From Afifellaceae bacterium (lineage in GTDB: Bacteria > Pseudomonadota > Alphaproteobacteria > Rhizobiales > Afifellaceae), in assembly GCA_028281235.1 (NCBI GenBank), contig JANQKG010000036.1:124001-188000 (forward strand): 64,000 nucleotides of DNA, written 5' to 3'. Positions 17,205-25,542 of this stretch are shown in pieces; positions within the stretch are counted from its first letter, which is position 1, and the number at the start of each line of letters is the position of its first letter. The notes beneath the pieces are model-generated. The model did not search any database, had not been told where the DNA came from, and saw only the letters and a program-made list of their open reading frames with translations. Position numbers and translations under genes: made by a program.

Positions 17205-17229
17205 GCGAAAAACCGGATTCCACTTTTTC
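17205..17229. repeat. Degenerate copy of the palindromic element core
   Basis: The segment reads, on the minus strand, GAAAAAGTGG followed by AATCCGG and a run of T, resembling the centre of the GAGCATGATC elements but without their outer arms. It lies between the convergent cupin and guanylyltransferase genes and may be a decayed copy. Confidence 0.45.
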
Positions 17230-17251
17230 ACCCGGCGCTGTGGGCGCGACG

Positions 17252-18328
17252 TCAGAAAAGTCCTGGCTTCTCCCGTTTTAAGCGGTCGACGATCTCGCGG
17301 ATGTCTTGATCGTGATCTTTGTGGGCCACCAGCACGGCCTCCGGCGTAGCGATCACGATCAAGTCCTCAATACCGATCGTGGCAACGAGCGGTCCCTCGC
17401 TGCGAATGTAGGACTGGCGGGTCGCCAAGGTCAGAACATCGCCGATCGTCGTCGTTTCTGTCTCGTCGCGCTTGGCCATGGACCAAAGCGCCGACCATGA
17501 TCCCACATCCGCCCATCCGAAATCGGCCGACACGACGGCCGCCTTGTCCGTCCGTTCTATGACGGCGTGATCGATGGAGATGGCGCGGCACTGTGCAAAC
17601 GAAGAGCGCTCGATATGGAGAGAGCCGGCGTCGCGCTCCGCGTGCTCCACCGCCTGCGTGGCGGCGGCCAGCATGTCCGGCTCAAACGCGGCAAGTTCCG
17701 CCAGCAATGCGTCGACCCGTAGAAGAAAGATGCCGCTATTCCACAGATAATCGCCGCTCGCCAAATATTGCTCAGCTTTCGCCTGATCGGGCTTTTCAAC
17801 AAACGCCGCCACGTGTCGCGCTTGTCCGTTGCCGATCGGCTCACCGGCTTTGATGTAGCCGTAACCGGTGGCGGGACTATCCGGCAAAATGCCGAACAGG
17901 GTGAGACAGCCGTTGCAGGCCGTGGCCTCCGCCCGGCGTACCGTCGCCTGAAAGGCGTTTGTGTCGCTGATCACGTGGTCAGCCGGCATCAGGAGCATCA
18001 GCGCATCGGGACGTTCCCGGCTTATGAGCAGAGCAGCGATTGCGGCGGCGGGAGCCGTGTTGCGCGGCGCCGGTTCCAGCACGATGGTCGCGTCGGCGGC
18101 GATTGCTGCCATTTGCTCCGCGATAGAAGCGCCATGCCTGTCGCTTCCGATGATGGTCAGCGGCTCGAACAAGCCCGCCTCGCAGACGCGCCGTGCAGCC
18201 TGCTGAAGCAAGGTTCCTTCGCCGATAAGCGGCAGCAATTGCTTCGGTGTGCTTTCGCGCGACAGCGGCCACAGCCGCGAACCGGAGCCGCCTGACAACA
18301 GGACCGGAAAGATCTTGGCGTCGCTCAT
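17252..18328 (-). CDS. manC: Mannose-1-phosphate guanylyltransferase
   Basis: A 358-residue nucleotidyltransferase making GDP-mannose from GTP and mannose-1-phosphate. FPVLLSGGSGSRLWPLSRES is the diagnostic N-terminal signature, followed by PKQLLPL, MLMPADHVI, the FVEKPDQAKAEQYL sugar-binding segment and WNSGIFLLR. The protein ends after the nucleotidyltransferase and left-handed helix part; the isomerase cupin domain that many ManC proteins carry is encoded separately at 16813. It is convergent with that gene and opposite in strand to the rest of the GDP-fucose genes. Start ATG at 18328. Confidence 0.93.
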   Translation of the reverse strand: MSDAKIFPVLLSGGSGSRLWPLSRESTPKQLLPLIGEGTLLQQAARRVCEAGLFEPLTIIGSDRHGASIAEQMAAIAADATIVLEPAPRNTAPAAAIAALLISRERPDALMLLMPADHVISDTNAFQATVRRAEATACNGCLTLFGILPDSPATGYGYIKAGEPIGNGQARHVAAFVEKPDQAKAEQYLASGDYLWNSGIFLLRVDALLAELAAFEPDMLAAATQAVEHAERDAGSLHIERSSFAQCRAISIDHAVIERTDKAAVVSADFGWADVGSWSALWSMAKRDETETTTIGDVLTLATRQSYIRSEGPLVATIGIEDLIVIATPEAVLVAHKDHDQDIREIVDRLKREKPGLF

Positions 18329-18619
18329 GGCCTGCCGTCTCGGCTCGCGTGCAGCCCGGTGTTGGCATAGTTGATCGACAAGTCTTCTGGCGTCATTAAC
18401 ATCACGTCTCGTATCTTCGTCGACATCACGATCAATGATCTAAAGACCCCATTCTCTCGGCCGCGCAACCGAGATTGAAATCCGTGCGTCGATTTCTCTG
18501 CACGATCACGGCGGGCGTCAAAGACTTTAAGCCCTATAAGTTTGATTTCGTCCGATCTTCTTAGGGCACATGCTGCGCGCGGAACTTACATGCGCCAGTT
18601 GATCACCGACATAATGGAG

Positions 18620-20251
18620 TCAATTCGAGGTCCCGTCGTCGAGCGGGAGGTCATTGCTCCGTACGAGAATCGAAATGGGTCCAAATGTACTGTCTATCTC
18701 GTAGTTGTCGGCGATGTATTGGTCTAGCAGAGAACTGCCCTCTCGGCCTGAGTAGAGCTCCGCAGCGTCGTTGTCGAACTGAGCGTCTACATAGATTACG
18801 CGGACGTTTGCACGTACCAGGTCGGCGATCATCTCGCGCTGGACTGGCTCGGAGGTTTGGACTCCGGGATCATACCAGAACCAGCGGGTGGCTGGCATCC
18901 GACCAGTCAGCGCATAAACCGAGACATCGCTGAGTATAAGGACATCATGGCGACCGTTGGCCGACAGGATTGGCTCGCCAGCTTCCGTCAATTCCACCAA
19001 GCGCGCCTGCGCCCTGTCGCGCTCATTGGATGCCCCGCCGCTACCTTCTTGTCGGAACGGACCGAGGGTGTCGGCGCAACAGGCCGTGGCAGGCGCATCA
19101 AGGTTGTTCAGCCAGGTTCCGTGCGCTCTGACTTGCCCGAAGTGCAACGTCAGAAATAGACCGACGAGAGTGGCGCTGGCGAGCACAACGCGCGGCACTA
19201 GAAGGAAGCGCCCAACGCCCGTGAGGAGCCCGGCTCCAAGCGCTGCGAGGGCGAAAAGGCTCATCGCGCTGGCTATGTACATGTGGCTCGCCGACGGCCT
19301 TGTGAAACCCTTAGTGTATAAGATGAGCGCGGCGGCGCTCCCGATAATGACAAAAGCCCCAGTTGGGTTCGGCATCCAGCGACCGTTCAAGCGGCGTGCC
19401 AGCAAGAAACAGACCGCAACGGCCAGGATCGTAGCCGGCGCAAAATAGACCATCGCGAAGTGCACAGGACTTTGCGCCAGCATCGCTAAGCCAGGCCAGG
19501 GGGTTGAGCGTAGCTCGAAGTAGACCGGCCCGGCCACCTGTGTAACGTCCACGAATGCCGGCGCCAGGATGCCTGAGGCAAAGAGGCCAGCGGCGACTAG
19601 AATAACCGGGACCGCCGAAAGAGCGCCCGCGAGAAAGTAGGCGCGACGGCTCAGGTGCTTCGTCGGATCGCTAAGCAGACAGCCCACGAGCGCCGCGCCC
19701 CAAATGAATACTGCGTGGGGACCGAGATCATAGCGAAACAGAACGATCGCGCCGATGAGAGTTCCTGCCACGAGTGCTCTTACCGGCAGCGACATGAATG
19801 TCGCATTGTTGTATAGCCCCGCGGTCACGACAACCAGCCAAAGGAATAAGAGCCCAGCAGGCGTCACCGGATACAGCGGCAAGGCACTCCCAAGCGCCAG
19901 CCCGAGTGCCGCGAGCGCCATTGCGGCGCCAAAAATAATGCTCTGTGATCTCAGCGCTACCAGCGTAATCGTTCCGACGATTGCCGCGTTTAGAATCGCA
20001 TCGTAAGCGCGGCCGACGAGGACGGTTTGGCCGAAAGTATCGTAGAGTATCGCAAGAATTAGGGGCTGCGCCGGTCCGTAGATCGAATAGTAGTCTACAG
20101 AGGGAAGTAGGCCGTGCCTGACTAATTGGCCACCCGTAAGCAGTATCCCTTCATCAAAACGACCGACGCTACCTGGCGAAAGAGCAATTAAAGTGAATGT
20201 TGCGATAAGAAAAGCAGCAAGAGGTTTCAACCGTGATTCCCCATCTCGCAC
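18620..20251 (-). CDS. Multi-pass membrane protein, possible GT-C glycosyltransferase
   Basis: A 543-residue protein with about ten hydrophobic segments in the first 390 residues and a soluble C-terminal tail of about 150. An early periplasmic loop contains GRFDEGILLTGGQ and VDYYSIYGPAQPL, reminiscent of the acidic loop 1 of GT-C (PMT-like) enzymes that use polyprenyl-phosphate sugars. I do not recognise a precise family. Its position next to a polyprenyl-phospho-pentose gene set (20682-26988) makes it a candidate user of that donor, but this is inference. It is transcribed divergently from the DprE1-like gene, with an IS relic between. Confidence 0.6.
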   Translation of the reverse strand: MRDGESRLKPLAAFLIATFTLIALSPGSVGRFDEGILLTGGQLVRHGLLPSVDYYSIYGPAQPLILAILYDTFGQTVLVGRAYDAILNAAIVGTITLVALRSQSIIFGAAMALAALGLALGSALPLYPVTPAGLLFLWLVVVTAGLYNNATFMSLPVRALVAGTLIGAIVLFRYDLGPHAVFIWGAALVGCLLSDPTKHLSRRAYFLAGALSAVPVILVAAGLFASGILAPAFVDVTQVAGPVYFELRSTPWPGLAMLAQSPVHFAMVYFAPATILAVAVCFLLARRLNGRWMPNPTGAFVIIGSAAALILYTKGFTRPSASHMYIASAMSLFALAALGAGLLTGVGRFLLVPRVVLASATLVGLFLTLHFGQVRAHGTWLNNLDAPATACCADTLGPFRQEGSGGASNERDRAQARLVELTEAGEPILSANGRHDVLILSDVSVYALTGRMPATRWFWYDPGVQTSEPVQREMIADLVRANVRVIYVDAQFDNDAAELYSGREGSSLLDQYIADNYEIDSTFGPISILVRSNDLPLDDGTSN

Positions 20252-20339
20252 GACCGGGCGTCAACGGACAGGAGAGGATGGCATTGCCCTGCTTCAGTCA
20301 AGCCTCTGCCGCTATGAGCGAGCCGACGGTCTGGGCACC

Positions 20340-20615
20340 TCAATCATGCGGACAAACGCCTCAGCCAAGTGCTTCCGCAGGCCGTTGATAATTGACCAGT
20401 GCCGCACTCCGCCTGTGCAAACTGGAAGATGGCGTTGCGGCCGGGGCGCATCAACTGGCGACGGTCTCAATCAGCCGCTCCCGGCGAGGCTGCCGACTGG
20501 GTCTCGAAGGTCGCGGGCGTTGGCTGTGTCCGTCGCAGGCTCGCCAAGTTGTAGGCCAGCGCGTGAGCCGGACGGCGTTGGCGGCGAAGCACGCGCAGAA
20601 GCCTCGCGTCCGCGT
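20340..20615 (-). pseudogene. IS1380-family transposase remnant
   Basis: Read on the minus strand, the segment gives CACFAANAVRL, then after a small deletion and frameshift ALAYNLASLRRT, and further on RNAIFQFAQ. These match in order the C-terminal landmarks of IS1380-type transposases (FxxNAVRLQLHALAYNLxNFLR and RYVxFQMAE). Stops and frameshifts break it, and no terminal inverted repeats were found. It fills most of the 430-base gap between the membrane protein gene (ending 20251) and the DprE1-like gene (starting 20682). Confidence 0.7.
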
Positions 20616-20681
20616 CAGCGCGTGCTAGTCTATTATGCGCCTAAACCACCACGCCTCGGCAGCGCGAGGAATGACGCTCAT

Positions 20682-22013
20682 ATGGGAAGTGCGGGATTAT
20701 TCGTGCTGGATGAGAAGGAGTGCGTAGAGCCGTGGGGTCGCCTACTTGGCGGGGCGCATGCAATTACCACCCCTCCTTTCCAGTGCGACGCTCGGGAAAT
20801 CCTAGCGGCTACCCAGCGCAAGGTGCTTCCGATAGGCGCGGCGCGGTCCTACGGCGATGTGTGCCTCAATCGTGACGCGGGGCTCATATGCACGACCCGG
20901 CTTGACCGCCTGATCTCAGCGGACTGGGTGAACGGTGTTATCCGCGCGGAAGCGGGCCTGACTCTCGACGCGCTTCTCAAGATAGCGATTCCACGCGGCT
21001 GGTACCCTCCGGTCCTCCCCGGCACGAAATTCGTCACGCTCGGCGGTGCGGTCGCTAACGACGTCCACGGCAAGAACCACGAGAGCGCCGGCACCTTCGG
21101 CTGCCACGTCAGGCGGCTCGGCTTGGCGCGCTCCGACGGAGCACTCGTCGAGCTCTCCGAAACAGAGAACACGGAGTTTTTCGCTGCTACAATCGGCGGG
21201 CTCGGCCTCACCGGGCTGATCCTGTGGGTGGAGCTGCAGCTGAAGCCGGTGACCTCCTCGCACATAGACACGGAAACGCTGGAGGTCGCCGATCTCGACG
21301 AGTTCTTCCGCCTGGCGGAGGCGAGCAGCGACTGGGACTACACCGTCGCCTGGGTCGACTGCCTCGCCTCGGGCAAGGCGCTCGGGCGTGGGCTATTCAT
21401 GCGCGGCCGCCATGCCGAGGGCGGACCGCTGCGTTCGCACGGCGAGCCGCACCTCAGCGTGCCACTCGCCGTACCGTCCTGGCTCCTCAACGGCGCGACG
21501 ATGAGCGCATTCAACGCCGCGTATCGGGCGCGGCCCTGGGCCAAGGGACGGCGACTGGTGCACTACGATCCGTTCTTCCACCCGCTGGACTTCGTGTCGA
21601 ACTGGAACAGGCTCTACGGCCGCCGCGGCTTCTATCAGCATCAATCGGTAGTGCCGCACCAGGCGGCGCCGGCGACGCTGCGCCGGCTGCTTGGCCTCAC
21701 CGCCGAGCACCGCGAGGGCTCTTTCCTCACCGTGCTGAAGCTGTTTGGCGACCGCCGCTCCCCGGGGCTTATGTCCTTTCCAATGCCCGGGGCGACGCTG
21801 GCGGTGGACATCGCCAATCAGGGCGAGAGCACGCAGAAGCTGCTGCGCGCCATGACCGACGCCACGCTGGAGGCGGGCGGGCGCGTCTATCCCGCCAAAG
21901 ATGCCACCATGTCGGCGGATGCCTTCCGCCGCTTCTATCCCGACTGGCAGAAGGTGGAAGCGCTGCGCGACCCGAAAATCATGTCCGATTTCTGGCGGCG
22001 GGTGGCGCGATGA
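20682..22013 (+). CDS. DprE1-like FAD-dependent decaprenylphosphoryl-ribose oxidase
   Basis: A 443-residue FAD-linked oxidase of the DprE1 type, which oxidises the 2'-OH of polyprenylphosphoryl-ribose, the first half of epimerisation to arabinose. The FAD domain shows LPIGAARSYGD, LPGTKFVTLGGAVANDVHGK and NHESAGTFGCHV, all DprE1 landmarks; Lys406 in YPAKDA corresponds to the active-site Lys. At the position of the drug-reactive Cys of the mycobacterial enzyme it has Ala374 (TLAVD). ATG 20682 was chosen because upstream in-frame starts run through the IS relic; GAGGA lies about 12 bases before it. It overlaps the next gene by ATGA. Confidence 0.88.
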   Translation: MGSAGLFVLDEKECVEPWGRLLGGAHAITTPPFQCDAREILAATQRKVLPIGAARSYGDVCLNRDAGLICTTRLDRLISADWVNGVIRAEAGLTLDALLKIAIPRGWYPPVLPGTKFVTLGGAVANDVHGKNHESAGTFGCHVRRLGLARSDGALVELSETENTEFFAATIGGLGLTGLILWVELQLKPVTSSHIDTETLEVADLDEFFRLAEASSDWDYTVAWVDCLASGKALGRGLFMRGRHAEGGPLRSHGEPHLSVPLAVPSWLLNGATMSAFNAAYRARPWAKGRRLVHYDPFFHPLDFVSNWNRLYGRRGFYQHQSVVPHQAAPATLRRLLGLTAEHREGSFLTVLKLFGDRRSPGLMSFPMPGATLAVDIANQGESTQKLLRAMTDATLEAGGRVYPAKDATMSADAFRRFYPDWQKVEALRDPKIMSDFWRRVAR

Positions 22014-22759
22014 GCGGCGCAGCGTCCCGCAACGTCTGGATTCTCGGCGGAACCTCGGCCATCGCGCAAGCCTATGCACGGCGTCTAGCGGAAAGGGGCG
22101 CTGGCCTGGTGCTTGTCGGCCGCAACGAAGAGAAGCTGCAAGCCAACGCCGCTGATCTTTCCGCGCGCGGCGGCGAGGCTTCGGTGGAGACGACCGACCT
22201 AATCGCCGCCGATTTCGACAGCGTCGCCGCCGGGCTCTTCGAGCGCCACGGCCAGCCCGACGAGGTGGTCGTCGCCTACGGCCTGCTCGGCACGCAGCCG
22301 CAGGCGGTCGCCGATCTCGGCCACGCGCGCGAGATCATCGATGCGAATTTCACTAGCACCGCTTTGTGGCTGCTGGCGATCCGCGCCCGCCTCGACCCGA
22401 AGCGCCCAGCGACCATCGTGGTCCTCAGCTCCGTTGCCGGCGACCGCGGCCGCCGCGCCAACTTCGTCTACGGCGCGGCGAAGGGCGGGCTCGACCGCTT
22501 CGTGGAGGGCCTGCAGCACGCCCATGCCCGTACGCCGCTGCATCTTGTCCTGGTAAAGCCCGGCTTCGTCGACACGCCGATGACGGCGCATCAGAAGAAG
22601 GACGGCCCGCTCTGGGCGACGCCTGAGCGTATCGCGCGCGAAATGGAGCGTGCGGTCGAGCGCCGCAGGTTCGTGGTCCGCACGCCCTGGTTCTGGATGC
22701 CGATCATGCTGGTCATCCGCAACCTGCCGCGGTTTCTGTTCCATCGGCTGAAGATATGA
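22010..22759 (+). CDS. DprE2-like short-chain dehydrogenase
   Basis: A 249-residue SDR: NVWILGGTSAIAQAYARRLA (NAD-binding), VAYGLLGTQ, the catalytic Ser in VVLSSVAGDRGRRANFVYGA and Tyr/Lys in FVYGAAKGGLD. The combination GGTSAIA, ‘GDRGR..N..YG..K’ and a C-terminal hydrophobic tail (WFWMPIMLVIRNLPRFLF) matches DprE2, which reduces the keto intermediate of DprE1 to polyprenylphosphoryl-arabinose at the membrane. Translation is coupled at both ends: ATGA with the oxidase upstream and ATGA with the epimerase gene downstream. Confidence 0.88.
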   Translation: MSGAASRNVWILGGTSAIAQAYARRLAERGAGLVLVGRNEEKLQANAADLSARGGEASVETTDLIAADFDSVAAGLFERHGQPDEVVVAYGLLGTQPQAVADLGHAREIIDANFTSTALWLLAIRARLDPKRPATIVVLSSVAGDRGRRANFVYGAAKGGLDRFVEGLQHAHARTPLHLVLVKPGFVDTPMTAHQKKDGPLWATPERIAREMERAVERRRFVVRTPWFWMPIMLVIRNLPRFLFHRLKI

Positions 22760-23706
22760 ACGCGGGTCAGCCGGCACGGAAGATCGTCGTCACCGGCGCC
22801 GCCGGGCTCGTCGGGCAGAATCTCATCCCGCGGCTGAAGGCGCGCGGGCCGACGGACATCGTCGCCATCGACAAGCATCCGGCCAATACGGCGACCCTGC
22901 GGCGGCTCCACCCCGACATCCGCGTCATCGAAGCCGACCTGTCGCGCGACAAGGGCTGGCAGGCCGAGCTGGCGGATTGCGATGTCGTGATCGTCTGCCA
23001 TGCGCAGATCGGCGGGCTCGATGCGGAGGCGTTCGAGAGCAACAACGTCGTCGCGACGCGCCGTGTCCTGGAGGCGCTCTCCGACAACGAGGCCGCCTAT
23101 CTTGTTCACCTCAGCTCATCGGTCGTGGAGTCGGCCGCCAACGACTGGTACACCAAGACGAAGGCGGCGCAGGAGCGCGTCGTCATGGAGTCGGGCCGCC
23201 CGCATGTGGTGTTGCGCCCAACGCTGATGTTCGGCTGGTTCGACCGCAAGCATCTCTGCTGGCTCGCCCGTTTCATGCAGCGCGTGCCGGTTTTCCCGAT
23301 CCCCGGCCACGGGCGCTTCCTGCGTCAGCCGCTCTATGCCGGCGATCTCTGCGAGATCGTGCTGGCGTGCATCGACAAGCGCCCCAACGGCGCCGCCTAC
23401 AACATCTCCGGCCGGGAGACGGTCGCCTACATCGATCTGATGCGCATGGTGCGCGACGCCACCGGCGCGCGCGCAGCGATCGTGCCGATCCCTTACCGGC
23501 TGTTCTGGTTCTTGCTGCGGGGCTACGGGCTGTTCTCGCGCGATCCGCCCTTCACCACGAAGCAGCTTGAGGCGCTAGCGACGCCCGACCTCTTCGAGGT
23601 GATCGACTGGCCGGGCATTTTCGGCGTCAGCGCCACACCGCTGCGCGAGGCGCTGGAGGAGACGTTCCGGCACCCGGACTATTCGCAGATTGTGCTGGAG
23701 TTCTGA
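22756..23706 (+). CDS. NAD-dependent epimerase/dehydratase family protein
   Basis: A 316-residue extended SDR beginning KIVVTGAAGLVGQNLIPRLK with a clear glycine motif. VHLSSSVVESAANDWYTKTK supplies Ser and the YxxxK pair (Tyr in DWYTKTKAAQE). It resembles nucleoside-sugar epimerases/reductases, but the substrate is not evident. It is embedded by ATGA overlap in the DprE-like operon, so it may modify the lipid-linked or nucleotide pentose, or a sugar in the same glycan. Relatives are often seen beside FAD-dependent amine-oxidase-like genes such as the one following. Confidence 0.75.
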   Translation: MNAGQPARKIVVTGAAGLVGQNLIPRLKARGPTDIVAIDKHPANTATLRRLHPDIRVIEADLSRDKGWQAELADCDVVIVCHAQIGGLDAEAFESNNVVATRRVLEALSDNEAAYLVHLSSSVVESAANDWYTKTKAAQERVVMESGRPHVVLRPTLMFGWFDRKHLCWLARFMQRVPVFPIPGHGRFLRQPLYAGDLCEIVLACIDKRPNGAAYNISGRETVAYIDLMRMVRDATGARAAIVPIPYRLFWFLLRGYGLFSRDPPFTTKQLEALATPDLFEVIDWPGIFGVSATPLREALEETFRHPDYSQIVLEF

Positions 23707-23708
23707 TC

Positions 23709-24989
23709 TTGAGCCGGGTTGTTGTGATCGGCGCAGGCGCGATGGGACTAGCGGCCGGCTACCATGCCGCCAAGCGCGGCCACGCGGTCACCGTGCTGGA
23801 GGCGGCGCCGGAGCCCGGTGGCATGGCGGCGCATTTCGATTTCGCCGGCCTGTCGATCGAGCGCTTCTATCACTTCATCTGCAAGTCGGACCGCGCCACT
23901 TTCGAGCTACTCTCCGAGCTGGGACTTAAGGACCGGACGCGCTGGACGCCCACGACGATGGGCTATTACGTCGACGGTGCGCTCTATCCCTGGGGAGAGC
24001 CGTTGTCGCTGCTGAAATTCCCGAAACTCACGCTCTTTGAAAAGCTACGCTACGGGGCGATGATGTTTGCCGCAAGCAAGCGTAACGACTGGCGCAGCCT
24101 CGAACACGTCTCGGCGAAAGCGTGGATCACGCGCTGGTGCGGGCGTGCCGTTTACGACCGGCTGTGGGCGCCGCTCTTCGAACTGAAATTCTATGAATAT
24201 GCCGAAAACATTTCCGCCGCCTGGATCTGGACGCGCATCAAGCGCGTTGGCACGTCGCGCCGCTCGCTCATACAGGAGGAGCTCGGCTACATCGAGGGCG
24301 GCTCCGAGACGCTCGTCCATGCGCTGGTCAAAGCCATCGAGGGGATGGGCGGAGCCGTCGTGCTGAACGCCCCGGCTGAGCGCATCGAGACCAGGGACGG
24401 ACGCGTGACCGGCGTGATGGCCGGTGGCGCGCATCACCCCGCCGACGCCGTGATCGCCACCGTGCCGACGCCTTATGTCAGCGCGCTCGCCCCCGACCTG
24501 CCGGAAAACGACCGCGCGCGCTATGACGCCATTCGCAATATCGGCGTGGTCTGCGTGGTCTTCCGTCTTAAGCGCTCCGTGACGCCGCATTTCTGGGTCA
24601 ATATTTCCGACAGCCGCTTCCAGATCCCCGGCATCGTGGAGTTCTCCAACCTGCGCCCGGTCGGCGACACCATTGTCTACGTGCCCTATTACATGCCGAC
24701 GACGCAGCCGAAATTCGCCGCCGGCGACGCAGAGTTCCGCCGTGAGAGCTTCGACTATCTGAAGCGCATCAACCCGGAACTCGGCGACGACGATCTGATT
24801 GCCTGTCATGTCGCCCGTCTGAAGCACGCGCAGCCCGTCTGCCCGCCCGGCTTCCTCTCCATGCTGCCGCCGGTGGAGACGGCCATCGACGGGCTGCAGA
24901 TCGCCGACACCTGCTTTTACTACCCGGAGGACCGCGGCATCTCCGAGAGCGTGCGCTTCGGCAAGATGATGGCGGAGCGCATCGCATGA
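23709..24989 (+). CDS. FAD-dependent oxidoreductase (amine-oxidase / protoporphyrinogen-oxidase fold)
   Basis: A 426-residue flavoprotein. The dinucleotide motif VVVIGAGAMGLAAGYHAAKR and VLEAAPEPGGMAAHFDF open the FAD domain; a substrate domain with LFELKFYEYAENISAAWIW follows, and the C-terminal FAD segment FYYPEDRGISESVRFG closes it. This family is common in polysaccharide clusters, including UDP-galactopyranose-mutase-like and desaturase-like members; the reaction here is unknown. It starts with TTG at 23709, two bases after the previous stop, and overlaps the GtrA-type gene by ATGA. Confidence 0.8.
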   Translation: MSRVVVIGAGAMGLAAGYHAAKRGHAVTVLEAAPEPGGMAAHFDFAGLSIERFYHFICKSDRATFELLSELGLKDRTRWTPTTMGYYVDGALYPWGEPLSLLKFPKLTLFEKLRYGAMMFAASKRNDWRSLEHVSAKAWITRWCGRAVYDRLWAPLFELKFYEYAENISAAWIWTRIKRVGTSRRSLIQEELGYIEGGSETLVHALVKAIEGMGGAVVLNAPAERIETRDGRVTGVMAGGAHHPADAVIATVPTPYVSALAPDLPENDRARYDAIRNIGVVCVVFRLKRSVTPHFWVNISDSRFQIPGIVEFSNLRPVGDTIVYVPYYMPTTQPKFAAGDAEFRRESFDYLKRINPELGDDDLIACHVARLKHAQPVCPPGFLSMLPPVETAIDGLQIADTCFYYPEDRGISESVRFGKMMAERIA

Positions 24990-25429
24990 AGCCGATGCTC
25001 CAACGCTGGTCCGACACGCCCACTGGTGTCGTGCAGTTCGTCATTTTTACCGCTGCGGGCGGCATCGCCGCTGCGGTCAATATTCTCTCGCGCATCCTCT
25101 TCGATCTCGCGATGCCATATGAACTCTCGATCATCGCGGCATATGGCTGCGGAATGACCACGGCCTACCTTCTCAATAGGACGTTCGTCTTCGCCGCATC
25201 GGGCCGAAGCGTGCACAGCGAGTATGTGCGCTTTGCACTGGTGAATCTTCTTGCGGTGGCGCAGGTCTGGATCGTCAGCGTGGGGCTGGCGCGGTACGTC
25301 TTCCCAGTCGTCGCTTTCTCCTGGCACCCGGAAACCGTCGCGCACGTGATCGGCGTGTTCGTCCCGGTGCTCTCAAGCTATCTCGGCCACAAACACTTCT
25401 CGTTCGCCTCGCGGCCCGGTAACCAATAG
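24986..25429 (+). CDS. GtrA-family membrane protein
   Basis: A 147-residue protein with four transmembrane segments and the family start VQFVIFTAAGGIAAAVNILS, then YGCGMTTAYLLNRTFVF and a final SYLGHKHFSF. GtrA proteins are linked to transbilayer movement of polyprenyl-phosphate sugars; a mycobacterial GtrA-like protein (Rv3789) belongs to the arabinose-donor system. Its position directly after DprE1/DprE2-like genes fits that use. Translation is coupled to the upstream gene by ATGA. Confidence 0.88.
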   Translation: MKPMLQRWSDTPTGVVQFVIFTAAGGIAAAVNILSRILFDLAMPYELSIIAAYGCGMTTAYLLNRTFVFAASGRSVHSEYVRFALVNLLAVAQVWIVSVGLARYVFPVVAFSWHPETVAHVIGVFVPVLSSYLGHKHFSFASRPGNQ

Positions 25430-25439
25430 GGCCAATCTG

Positions 25440-25542
25440 GAGCATGATCCCGAAAAGTGGACACCATCTTTTCGGATAAGATCATGCTCCAGCAAAGACA
25501 TAGAGTTTCCATTCTGATTCCATCAGAATGGAAAAGGCTCTA
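25440..25542. repeat. Palindromic element, composite of two hairpins
   Basis: The first part, 25440-25489, has the GAGCATGATC / GATCATGCTC ends. The second part, about 25503-25542, is a different hairpin built on TTCCATTCTGATT / ATCAGAATGGAA with outer TAGAG / CTCTA. It lies between the convergent GtrA and UbiA genes and may serve as a two-way terminator. The same two-part form recurs at 59177. Confidence 0.88.

Noticed and set aside
20193-20681. N-terminal extension of the DprE1-like protein to 606 residues
   Set aside because: The extra 163 codons cross the transposase relic and contain no DprE1-like sequence; ATG 20682 gives the family's length.
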